The notes under the pieces are model-generated. The model was not told the origin of the DNA. It did no database searches and saw nothing but the letters and a program-made list of their open reading frames with translations. Source: Polytrichum commune (Eukaryota > Streptophyta > Polytrichopsida > Polytrichales > Polytrichaceae). Taken from it: a DNA stretch of 64,000 nucleotides. Position 1 is the first letter of the stretch, and every line of letters starts with the position of its first letter. This document shows positions 36,446 through 47,273 of this stretch, piece by piece. The stretch spans positions 12,464,001 to 12,528,000 of the forward strand of contig OX485806.1 in the NCBI GenBank assembly GCA_950295325.1. Reading direction: 5' to 3'. Position numbers and translations under genes: made by a program.

Positions 36446-36802
36446 CCTCGTCCCTAACTCCCAAACAAAGGAGGGACAGGGCCGCCCTGCCACGCGAGCG
36501 GGGGCAGTTGGGAATTTTCTGGGCAGAGGGCATGTTTTCGGGGCCTGCCCGGAGGGGCGGCCCAGGAGGTCAGATTTTATTACATAAAATATTTGCGGCC
36601 GGGTTTAGCAACGGCGGGGCCTGCAGTTGAGTTTAGCTCCAGCGTGCTCCATCCACTTCCCCAACAAGTGGATGGGGTAAGGTAGAGGGTGCTAAAACCA
36701 ACACCCCATCCATAATGTGGAAATATGGATGGGGCTTCAAGTGTTTGTGGAAGGTGTTTTGTTTAGTGAGAGGGGTAAGGTGGAGTTGGAAGTCTATTCC
36801 CA
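36446..36802 (+). repeat. MULE left terminal inverted repeat
   Basis: About 357 bp matching the reverse complement of 42566-42921. The inner ~200 bp are almost identical between the ends, while the outer GC-rich ~150 bp carry most of the differences. It contains an internal inverted pair around CATCCACTTCCCCAAC/GTGGATGGGG, so a hairpin lies within each end. Confidence 0.95.
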
Positions 36803-36823
36803 AGTGTTAGTTGGTTGAATTTT

Positions 36824-36935
36824 TTCTAGTTAACTATAGTTGTTTTTGAATCCGATCTTAAATTTTTTTAGTTAACCATAGTTGTTCTTCAAATCGGTTT
36901 GAAAATCTCCTAGTTAACTATAGTTGTTCTCTAAA
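36824..36935 (+). repeat. Three spaced direct repeats next to the left MULE end
   Basis: The word TAGTTAAC(T/C)ATAGTTGTT occurs three times at roughly 40-45-bp spacing just inside the left terminal repeat and upstream of the plus-strand gene. The location suits promoter elements or transposase-binding sites, but that is inference. Confidence 0.65.
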
Positions 36936-37307
36936 ATATCTTAAAATTGAGCAAGCAAGGCTCAAGAGCTTCCCATCCACTTCCCCAACAACTGGATGTA
37001 CGAATTAGGGTTCTAGTTGGTTTATAGTACATTAGTTTCTTAGTATCTTCGTTCTTTTTGTGCATTGGTTGATGAGGTGGGTGTTTGTTGGTGATAAGAG
37101 GTCTATGGTTTTTTGTATTAGGATTGTTGTGAAGGGTATAGGAGGCACAAGTTTAGAGGTTTGTTGTGAAGGAGAAAGACGTTATAAGATTGTAGGTTTG
37201 TTGGAGGGCAAAGACTTTTCAAGTTTGTATGTTTGTTGTGAAGGGCAAAAAAAATAACAAATTTGCTTGCTTGTTTAGGGTTTGTACAAGATTCATAAAC
37301 TTCAAGT

Positions 37308-38200
37308 ATGGCCCCCAAGCAGAAGAGGACCGAGTTCGAAAAAGAGAGGAGAAGGGACGATGCCGCTGTGGAGAACGAGAAAAATGCCCGTGCTCGTGCA
37401 TTCAAGCGGATCGATCGAAGCCTTCCAAGTGAATTTGAGAGGGAGAAGAATAAGATTGTTCCTCCTTATCCTTTGCCGGCGATTGTCACTAAGAATATGT
37501 TGGTTCTAGCACAACGTGCCGGACTTTTGGACCCTCTAAAACACTTGAGGGTTTCCAATTTGGAAACCCTTGTCAATGTGCTTGCTAATTTTGACCATCA
37601 TTTTGTCAAAATAATTACGGATGCTTTGGAGAAGTATGAGGAGTCTCTTTCACCGGAAACCGTGAAAACAATTTTTTTCGCCGCTCCATGGAATTTTTGA
37701 GGTATCTTCATATCAATTTCTATCTTTCATTCTTTTTTTGTTTCTTGGATTGTTTTTTTGTGTCCCTATTTCACTAGTGTTCGTTTAATGAACCATATTT
37801 ATGTTGATGTTGATATTTGTATATAATTTTGTTCTAAGACATATATTTGGTGTACTTAATCCATATTGCAGAAGATACATGGGAAGAGAAAAAACAAAGT
37901 AGGGCGGAAGACCTTTGTTGCTTGTTGCTTGCAAATGAGTTTGATTATGCCACACTCTTATAGAATCAAGAAGAAGAATGGAAAAAAGAATGCATTGCAA
38001 ACAAACAAGATCTTTGGAGGTTGCAGCACGCTATGCGATTTATCAAGGAAGAACCTAAACAAGAGAATCCAACCACGGTTGTTCCTGAACCCGGTCCCTC
38101 TAGGGGAAAGGAAAAAATGAGAGGACGAGGAAGGGAACGAGGCAGGGGAAGAGGAAGGGGAAGAGGAAAGGGTAAGGGAAGAGGAAAATCTACAAAATAG
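37308..38200 (+). pseudogene. MULE second gene, Arg/Gly-rich tail, unknown family
   Basis: Exon 1 (37308-37701) starts MAPKQKRTEFEKERRR, with a basic charged N-terminus, and contains LVLAQRAGLLDPLKHLRVSN and LVNVLANFDHHFVKIITDAL. A GT-AG intron (37702-37871) joins it in the same frame to exon 2 (37872-38200), which ends with PTTVVPEPGPSRG and an RGRGRG/KGKGRG tail typical of nucleic-acid-binding proteins. The joined frame has 241 codons with two internal stops, TGA at 37698-37700 and TAG at 37961-37963, each explainable by one C-to-T change. It is convergent with the transposase, as mudrB is to mudrA in MuDR, but I see no sequence similarity to a known mudrB. It could be a MULE accessory gene or a captured host gene. 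Confidence 0.6.
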
Positions 38201-39075
38201 CGGTCCGGATAGAAATTTATAAATATTGTATAGTATTTGGATTCCAATAGAATTTATTGTTTTTATCACTTGTTACAAATGGATTTGTCACAACCAATTT
38301 CTATTTCAATGAAAAGAGTAAAATAAACATGTTTCATTCAAATTTATTAACTGGTTTTATTGGAGTTTAGGTATGTTAAGTGTTCATTATGATTGGATCT
38401 TTGACTGTGCTATTTTAATTGTGTGGATAAAATATAATACATGTTTTTTGTTTTTTGTTTGCTCATTGTCAAAACAATCTATTAGTTTCTATTTTATTTA
38501 TAATAGATTTTAATGTATCTATATAACAATCATTGTGTAATTGTAACGGCTTCTCATAACATGTCCTCATTATAATTGAATTGTATTCAAATAAAATCGA
38601 AAGAGCTCAAGTATGAATTTTTTTTCTATGTGAAAAAACAATATAAATAATATTAAGGTAGAGAATATTATATATTAGTCTATCACTATCACCCATCATT
38701 ATAGAATTTAGAGCAATTATACACAATAATTTAATTTATAGAATTTTTCTACCATAGTTTTTGTCATGCATACTTGACGAAGGATTTTAGGTACCCGTGG
38801 AAAGAAAACCCTCTTGGATTTGGATGTAGATACCAATGTATGACCTTGTCATTTGAGAGGAGGTCGTTCCGCAATGCTTCCACCCTTGTTTGCATCGTAA
38901 ATATTTTCATAGTTCTTTTCAATTGACCTTGCACTCGATCCAAACCCCATCCTTGTGTGCTTCACATTTGCATGAATAGTAGAAATAAAACCTTTGGTAG
39001 GAAGATCTATCATGACGGGCCTATCAAATGTAAACGGCTCTTTCAATGACTCAATAAAATGGTTACTTAACTTTA

Positions 39076-42000
39076 TTTTGTGTTTCTATTCCTCCGCACT
39101 AACATGTACCAAACTGGACTCTAGTGTTTGCCACACCTCTGAAATTGTTGATTGCAACTCAAGAAGTTGAATCCTCCGTTCTTCTTCAAAAGATGTATGA
39201 ATCTCGATTGGTCTTGGGCCGTTTTCTTCAAGTATTGGAGAGTCTTCAATATTGAATGTCATAACAACCGGTTCTTGAGACGGTACTTGATAATCAACAA
39301 ATTCGAATAACTGGAAATCGGTTGAAAGATATTTCTTCAATATAAGTTGTAATCCAATAATGTGTTTACAAGTTGGAATTACTACTGGACAATCACAATA
39401 ATGACAACTTAAAGACACATTATATGTGATATCCGGATTAGTCTCACTTCGAATGCGAAAGAGGAACATATCTTTGTTAACAATTTGAAGAACTCCGTCG
39501 GAATTTATAATATATAATTTATAAATCCTTTCACCACCCTTTAGACGCCGTTGATGGGCATTGTCATTTGTCCTCCTTGAGAATCTTCCGGAGTCATCTA
39601 CACAATTTTTTTCAAAATGAAAATATGTTTAATGTTTTTCAAACCGGTTGGAAACCACTTTTCAAAAAGATTTTATACAATGTCATTTAAAAAAAATTAT
39701 AGCTCTTTAAATACCTCTAGCAAACTCCAATTGTTGGAATTACTATGTGATAAAACCATTTCAAATAATGTAGTTGTTTTATATTGTTTCATATAAAGGA
39801 TTTAAAACGTTCAAAATATCAAAAGTTTTTGTTTTATGAAATAAAAAATAATTAGATTTGCTAAACATCACAAACACAACTTATTATCTACTTCTCCATT
39901 TATAATCACTTTATTGGTTAAAAACAAATAATTCAAATTTGGTTAGATGATACTTACTTGTGCCTTGTCATAATTTGAAATAATTTATAAGTGTGGGTCC
40001 TCCAACCCGAGTTTTATCCTGGGCGCTCCCTATTATTGCCACCACTAAATCTTGCAGGAAGTGGTTTACTTTATTCATAAGTAATGAATATTTTATTCAC
40101 TCCTAATGCCTCTCTACATAATTTGTGGTGTCCATACCTCCGTAAAAAAACATGTGGGCAAATTTGGGCCACAACGATCTCCAAGGTGAAGAAGGGCTAG
40201 TCCACCCCGAATGTACGTATTGAATTATTCTCGGAATGGCTTCAAATGCTCGAAAGAGGTTTTGAACATTGAAATCAAAATGTGCTTCCACCGGACAATG
40301 TAATAGTATCATAAGCAATTGCCACAATTCATTTATTCTATCAAATGGAACACGAGGGAAAAGATGCTCACTTCATGCTTTTATAGCATGGAAGTGATAA
40401 AGAAAAACTTGACATGCAATTTATTCTCCTCCTATTCGTTTATCCTTCCAACAAATATGATCATTTCTCACAATTGTTGTTATGACATTCAAAGATGTTA
40501 TATCTTTGTCTATAAGAATTACACTAGATCTTACATTCCCAATGTTTTTGAAAACATATTCCAAAGTTACTTCAATAGCAATACCTTGATGGCCTTGTCC
40601 TTTGTCTTTAGAACAAAGTATATAGAAAATTGGCATGCCCCGGCCGTCGTCATTCGGAATAACCGCAACGTATAATGATAGATCGTAATTATTGGTTTTG
40701 AAGGTAGAATCCAACGCCCATGAATTTTCCGTAGAAAATCGCTTAGTAATGTCTCTCATGAATTCATCTTGGATGACGACAATGAAAGGTTTTTTTCGTA
40801 CATCTTCGTGTTCCTTGTCATACTTTTGGTAAAAAATCACCTTTCCTTTGGCTTGTAACCCAAGAATTTCAAGTTGAGTGGGGCCCCATAGTCTTTTCGA
40901 ACGACATCCATAAGGATCATACAAAACATCTTAGTTAGATATAACACATAAAAAAATGTCAATAAAACACAAAAAAATAATGTTGAATGATAAAGATAGC
41001 AAAATGTTAGAAGAACGTACCACTTAGTCTAGTAGAATATGATAATGCCTCGACCTCCTCCACAAGAATAAAAAATCGATATGTGATTTGTTCAAAATAG
41101 GTCACCATATTTTCAAATTTTTGTGTTTCTTTGAGTGAAGCAACAACTATAGTTGAAGGAGACACCATCATTTTTAAATTTTTAGTTGCAAATGAAAGCA
41201 CCAAAGGATGAACTGGTAAGAAATACTTGTCACCATCACTTTCCGGGTTGTGACCGGAATGTTTGGAGTGCACATGTATTTCCGCAATTGCTTGCTTAGC
41301 AACTTCAACACTTGACTTTGTGTTTATAGAAGACACAATTGTTTTCAAAAGAAACTCACAATCACACTTGAAAGATTTTCTCTCCCGCCGGGTATAATTC
41401 ATTTCTTCCTTCTCTCTCCTAATTCTTTGTTTCCCCCTCTATGACAATAATAGTACGTGACCAACGTAGATGTTGTTTGCCTCTTACTTTTGACTCTACG
41501 AACTACTATATGTTTCGCACATATATTGTTAAGAGTGTCTTGCAACTTCTCTAATGGAACTTTAACAACTTCATCCCAAAATGGTCCTAAACCACTATAA
41601 GGTCCACAAGATTGGATGCATCTTTCTATGAAAGAATACGGGATCCCACCCACTCTTACATCAGTAGACCATTGTTCTCGTATGGAGTGCACCGTGGATT
41701 TCAAAGAGGAATGTTTGCCACTAACATAACAATAGGCTTGCTTCACAATAGAATGCCAAAGGTCACTAGAAGTTATGCCTCATCCCATCTTATCACTACA
41801 TGGGCTTAAAAGAAGTCCATGTGGACTATCTAAAACTCTTACATTTTTTTGCAACCGTATCCAACGTTCTACAATGTGTACAGGATCATTGGGATCAACA
41901 TGTCTACCATGGTGTTGAAGAACAGGTAGAAAATTGGGATCAGCAGTCCGTATTTGAAGGAAACTAGGTTGCAACCCCGATACTACACATTGAATCATGA

Positions 42001-42350
42001 ACGCCAAACTAGATTTGGTAAAAACAAAACCATTTGGCATTGATTCAACACTTACATTGTCAAATGAAATAACTTCAATGCCTCCTTCTTCAACAAAATC
42101 CAAGTTGTGTGATGATTGTTGCCCCACTATGTCCACCACTTCTTCATCTCCAAAACTATATTTCTCTCCTCCACCATTTGATTCATTGTCACTTGAGTAG
42201 TAATATAATACTCCAGAATATGGCAATAGTGGGTTTTGGCCACCCAAAACATCACAAAAGAGTTCATCTACCCCTACCACAAATTCTAAGTCATCATCAA
42301 AATCCGAAGGATAAAGAAGCCATCCTCCGAGGAGGTTGATGGTATGTCCA
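39076..42350 (-). pseudogene. MULE transposase with MULE and SWIM domains
   Basis: Minus-strand frames give, in order: an acidic N-terminal part (42350-41780, with a frameshift near 42310 and an in-frame TGA at 41782-41780), a middle part with GGIPYSFIERCIQSCGPYSG (41746-41399, frameshifted near 41400), KCDCEFLLKTIVSSINT (41402-41007), an intron with GTACGT...AAG borders (about 41018-40930), and the catalytic segment SWALDSTFKTNNYDLSLYV, then ILIDKDITSLNVI, and TTNYVERH (40924-40103). This is the MULE transposase domain with its DDE residues. The SWIM zinc finger CDCP...PTCKHII follows at 39469-39086. The order is that of MURA/FAR1-type transposases. Several lesions show it is inactive. Confidence 0.88.
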
Positions 42351-42565
42351 TGAAATACCCACGAAGCGATAAGTTTCCCCTAAAACATTAGAGTTCAACT
42401 AAAGCAATATGGTTCAATCACACTTGGAGCTAAAGAAATGTATGAACCCTAAAATATTGTTGTTCAAATTCTCAACCCTAGTACAATCCTACAAAGATTG
42501 TAACTTATGTGAAGGGCTATTTTAAAAACTATCAATGCTCTTTAATACAATGCAAACATGTACAG

Positions 42566-42921
42566 TTGGGAATAAACTTCCAACTCCACCTTACCCCTCT
42601 CACTAAACAAAACACCTTCCACAAACACTTGAAGCCCCATCCATATTTCCACATTATGGATGGGGTGTTGGTTTTAGCACCCTCTACCTTACCCCATCCA
42701 CTTGTTGGGGAAGTGGATGGAGCACGCTGGAGCTAAACTCAACTGCAGGCCCCGCCGCTGCTAAACCCGGCCGCAAATTTTTATGTAATAAAATCCGACC
42801 TCCTAGGCCGCCCCTTCGGGCAAGCCCCGAAAACATGCCCTCTGCCCAAAAAATTCCCAATTGCCCCGCCCGCGTGGCAGGGCGGCCCTGTCCCTCCCTT
42901 GTTTGGGAGTTAGGGACGAGG
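42566..42921 (-). repeat. MULE right terminal inverted repeat
   Basis: About 356 bp, the reverse complement of the left terminal repeat, ending ...GGGACGAGG at 42921 and followed by the target duplication TGAGGCCAC. Transposase transcription would start in or just inside this repeat. Confidence 0.95.
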
Positions 42922-43560
42922 TGAGGCCACACCACCTCACCCATATAAACCTCTAGCATTCTAGGAGGGGCCCCTACCCCACCGTCAACCAACCTCTTGT
43001 CTCTCTACCAAGAGTTGAGGCCAAGTAGACATTTTCCCTTAGCTGTTGGGCCAAACAGCCCCCAGCAGCTTCAGACCATCATAACTTCCTTGTATGATGT
43101 CTGATGCTAACAAGAGACCACTCCATTTTCATCTACGCTTCACGTAGATGCTGATGGACTCCTCAATATTTGCCTCAATCGGCCAAATATTGAGGAAGTT
43201 AGGCATGTTCAAACCTTGGTAGTCCCGGGAATCACTCCCAAGCCACTGCTGTGCCAGGGCGCTGTCCCGGGACAACGCCCCACTCAAATTGCCATAACTC
43301 CTAGCTCACACCTCCGATTGAGGTGTTCTTGAGCATTATGGAATCTACACGCCATAAGCTACGCATAGCTCATGGCCTTACCCTCGTGCCTCTTAGTCTT
43401 CGTGGGTGGGAGGCGTTCCCAACGCCCAGGGCCCTCCCCCACACTAGGATCACTTGGGCCCTCTCACCAACGGCGCCACAAGTCCCGGGTGTCACTCCGG
43501 GGTCCCCCTTGTGCCCATGGTGTTTCGGGCACTCCTCATGGAGAGGTGCGCGACACTCCC

Positions 43561-43596
43561 AACCCCCCCCCCCCCCTCCCAAAAAAAAAAAAAACT
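43561..43596. repeat. Poly-C / poly-A homopolymer run beside the solo LTR
   Basis: A run of Cs followed after TCCC by a run of As immediately follows the solo LTR end. Exact lengths are prone to sequencing error. It has no evident function. Confidence 0.8.
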
Positions 43597-44749
43597 TAGT
43601 GCAATGTCCTTAGATAGGGTGGCTCTCAACTACCGTAATATGTTGTTTTTGTTATGTGGTATTTTATTTCATTTTATTTTGACCTAGAAGTTAGATGGAA
43701 ATGCCGACTTCACGAGGAAGCCTTTTTGCCCACATGCTACTCCCACCTTTGGGTGGAAATCTATATAAGCATGAGTAATTAGACACCTACTTTCAACCCT
43801 TTTTTGCTAGGGAAAAAAAGACCAGATGGCAAGATCTAAGATTATGAATAAGATATTTTATCATTTTACCATGGATGAAATTACTATAATCCTCCCCCCA
43901 TACCATAAACTTAGGATGAAATTATAAACTGTGGATTATTTTGTATACATATGGACGAGATATACAATATCATCCACATCCACACGTGGCTTCATCGCTC
44001 CGATAATTGCCGCCATTTCGGCTTTCTCGAAAATTTGAAAAAAAGGGCTGCCCTACTTCATACTTCACTTCCCGGGAAAGGCAAAGGAGGCCCAAGGGCA
44101 AAACCGCGGGAAATCCCGCTGGGGAACCTCATGGAAACGGCATGAGAACGAAATGAAACTCGCTGGAAACGTCATGGGAACTTCGTCTTCCTCGCTCGGC
44201 ATTCGTCTCGTTTGTTGCGACCGTTGGTCCAGCATGGCCATCTCCCGGCATCATAAGCCCACCGCTTTGCAAACCCTGCGGCTGCATTCCACCCGGCCTC
44301 CCACGGTAAGCAAGCAAGAAACAAACAACCAAACAACACAAACATACTCATAAACAAAGAAATATCATAGGTGGATCCGCCACCAAAGCAAACTATTCTA
44401 TTCTTCATTACCTCTTGCCACCGCCGGGAGCTCCTTCCATCCAGGTTGTGGATCGCGTTCTTGGGAATTTGCATTGGCAGGCCGCGCGGTAATAGGGTTT
44501 AGATCACAGGGATTCCCCTTAGGAGCTTGGGGGCAGTGATGGAGGGGGTAGGGTTTGGATCTTGGTTGTCTCTACGATGATGAGTGGTGGCCAGAGCGGA
44601 TTTCAGAGCTTCCTTATCTTTTGATGATCTTACCTTCGTTGATTTTTATCGGTGGTTGCGGTTGCTGCGACACGGCAGCAGGTGTTCGAGGTTAGTGGTT
44701 AAGGGTTTGTGCTTGTGGTGATCTGGTTTGATTTTGGTTTCATTCGGTT

Positions 44750-44932
44750 GTGGTAACAACCATGGGGGACAACCGAGCTGCCACGGAGCGGTTCGCGGGC
44801 GCCATGGACAATTCGGTCCTGCTTGCGGACTCAATGCAGCAGGCTTCTGCTCTGTTGGCAGACACAGAGGAAGGGGATGCACCAACAACTTCGTCCACGT
44901 CGTTTCTGAGTGCAGCTGCTTTGGGGGACGTG
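44750..44932 (+). CDS. Candidate upstream exon of the SCAPER-like gene
   Basis: An open segment with ATG at 44750 and a better-placed ATG at 44762 (context AACAACCATGGGG) encodes about 57-61 residues (MGDNRAATERFAGAMDNSVL...) and ends exactly at a strong donor, GTAAGT (44933). Its composition is that of a real coding exon. Joining it to the exon at 47274 is problematic: it ends in phase 0, and no acceptor in phase lies between the TGA at 47265-47267 and the ATG at 47274. It may be spliced through an unseen small exon, be untranslated leader with an upstream ORF, or be a separate gene. A CT microsatellite follows in the intron at 44998-45022. Confidence 0.45.
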
Positions 44933-45292
44933 GTAAGTCTGTGGGTTTTGTTCAATCGAATTTTGTGTACCTTCTCTCATGACCACAGCATGTCTCTACT
45001 CTCTCTCTCTCTCTCTCTCTATCTCACTTAGGGATAGAATGTGAGGTCATGCGAGTGGAGTGAAGTGAAGACTGACGTTGCAGAATTTATCTATGTGTTG
45101 TGTGCATATCACTCTTCTGTATTTGAGCTCGGAATGATGACCAATTGTTCACGCCATAGAAGCCTTATAACACGGCACTCGTCGTTGTTGTAGCTCTAGG
45201 ATTAGTAGGAATCGTTTGTGGATTAGGTCAGACTTGGGACGATCGGCTCTTCCAGCTTCACATTGAAGCGGTCTGAGATTCTCTGGTCTCTG

Positions 45293-45325
<33 letters not shown>

Positions 45326-47273
45326 CCTAAATTGTCGAAGCTCTGAAACTAATCGGGAGACATAGGAATTGCAGCTTTGCCCCTTCTTTATATGTCATTT
45401 AGTAAAGGCATTTGTTACCATATAATGCGAAGTGGACCTTACAGCTGAAGGTAGGGTTGTGAGACGGCAATGTGGAGACTGATCATTCAGCTTTCACTGC
45501 CTAAGTTGGGAAGTGGCTGAAATTGTAATAAAGCGCACGTGGCAATGTACTTGTAGTAATGTGCATAGTCGACTCAGTCCTTCAAATTCTCATGACATTC
45601 TCATTACCACAGTAAACTAGCAGTTGGCCAGATTTGACCTAAAATCTCCAAGCTGATAGAATGCTCTTGTAGGATTATGCGGGAGGTTGAATTCTCCTGT
45701 TTGAGCTTTTGATTGGTTTTGTCTTTCGATTTGGGGCCTGGTAAGGAGTCGAAATGAGTTACCTTGTATATATATGTCGCTAAAATGTAGCATTTATACA
45801 TATTGCTAGTACAATTCTTTAATCTAGCAGCATAAATGTCTTGCTCCATTTTCTTTGCCATATCAACGTGCTCAATGGAATTTATCTCCAATTGACTTAG
45901 CTGACAATTTTATAGCCTTCCTTAGTTATGAAGGTGTAGTCATATCTTGTTTCTGCGATATTAGAAGTTGCTCAACGACAATGGGGAACTTAGTTTTTGT
46001 CAATGACCATGTATCTTTGCTCTTTTTTGTGGCCATTTCTCAGCTTCTGACCTTTCTGAGATTTTTGCTTGAAATTTGTCTGCTTTTTGCTTTTCCATAT
46101 CTTCTGTTCAACGTTTGTTGACCATCTGTGGTGTCAGTTAAATCCATTTTCAGTAGTCCCTTAAACGGTGAAACCAATTTATGATAGTATTGTTACTGAA
46201 AAGGGCCCTTCGACTTAATCACCTACCTAGGACTTGGTTTGGTAGACGTCCAGCTTGAAGATTATGTAGGAATTGTCGACATTTGACTCTTTCAGAATTT
46301 GGACATGTGTGGGGTATGTGCACAGGAAGTGAAAAGTATCTCATGCATGGCGAGTTAGAGTGTATTTGTTTGCTGTATTCATCACTCTCTGAATTGCAGA
46401 TAAATACCTCTGTAGAGTGGTCTGCACGATAAGCAATTTTTTGTGTTATGCTAGGTTTTTGTACAATTTGTCCACAGAGATATCAGGTTGAGCAATCTTA
46501 GGCCGAAGGCCAGGTAGAAGTTAAGACTGGTGAGTTTATGGAACAGGTCTGGCTGATTTGTTGAATAGATTGCTTTGTGCAATTCAGTGAATGAATGATT
46601 CAAAGATTGCAACCTGATCCCATATACTGAATCAAATTGTGATAAAATGTGTAGGTTCCACAGCTTTTCTGTTATGTAAAGTCTTCTCATACAATTGGAG
46701 AGCATGGGGAGTTTATTCAAGAGATCCCGTAGATAATTCTTAAGATGTATAGTTATGTCTTGTTTGAGTGGTGAATGCCCTGTCTCAAGGTGAATCATTT
46801 TCTGCTGATTGGTCTTTTGGCATTGAATGGCTCAAAGATTGCCTGACATGAATCGTTAGCCGAACAGGATGTCAAAATGAATTTCTCTCTGAAAATAGGT
46901 TTTGATGAGTCCATCTGAAATGCACTTGAGAGTTCTTATAGCGTAAGCGCTCTGATCTGTGTGCAGGTTTGCAAAGTCCATGCACTGAACATGCTGGAAA
47001 ATCAACTTCCCTCCACCATTTTTAGAAGCTGATGTTGTATTTTTGAGGGTTTGCATGGTGTTCTGATTTGGAATAATTATCTGTGTGCAGTAGACTGGGA
47101 CATGATTTTGGAGGCGATATCAGGAAGAAATTTTATTGTTAACAGGGCATGGAGAGCAGTGTCTATGGAAGTTGGATTGAAGGATGCTTGAGAGCTCATG
47201 GATGAGGAGTGGTATTGTGTGGAAAATGAAATGCTCCTCATGGAGGAGCAGTATGAAGCAGCTCTGAAAAGCT

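Larger units (their letters stand above)
36446..42921. mobile_element. Mutator-like element (MULE), two convergent genes
   Basis: The 6476-bp element has long terminal inverted repeats (about 36446-36802 and 42566-42921), starts CCTCGTCCC on both ends, and has a perfect 9-bp target duplication. Inside are a decayed MULE/SWIM transposase on the minus strand, running inwards from the right end, and a second gene on the plus strand running inwards from the left end. The two converge with about 0.9 kb between them, the layout of maize MuDR. It interrupts a solo LTR of the chromovirus family and is therefore younger than that LTR. Confidence 0.95.
36095..43555 (-). mobile_element. Solo LTR of the chromovirus family, split by a MULE
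   Basis: On the minus strand this matches the LTR at 11531-12513: the plus-strand text starts TGTCGCAACCCTTGC (complement of the LTR 3' end) and finishes GGTGCGCGACA (complement of its 5' end). The two pieces (36095-36445 and 42931-43555) total 976 bp, the size of the intact LTR. Flanks are CCCCC and CTCCC, a one-mismatch possible target duplication. It differs from the 11.5-kb copies at many positions and is therefore older. No primer binding site or internal region is attached, as expected after LTR-LTR recombination. Confidence 0.93.

Noticed and set aside
36292-36630. 112-codon plus-strand frame crossing the LTR/MULE junction
   Set aside because: It spans an insertion boundary between two unrelated repeats and is therefore fortuitous.
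36095-43555. Complete LTR retrotransposon with the MULE genes as its interior
   Set aside because: The two outer parts are not repeats of each other but consecutive halves of one LTR, and the interior is flanked by its own inverted repeats and a 9-bp duplication.
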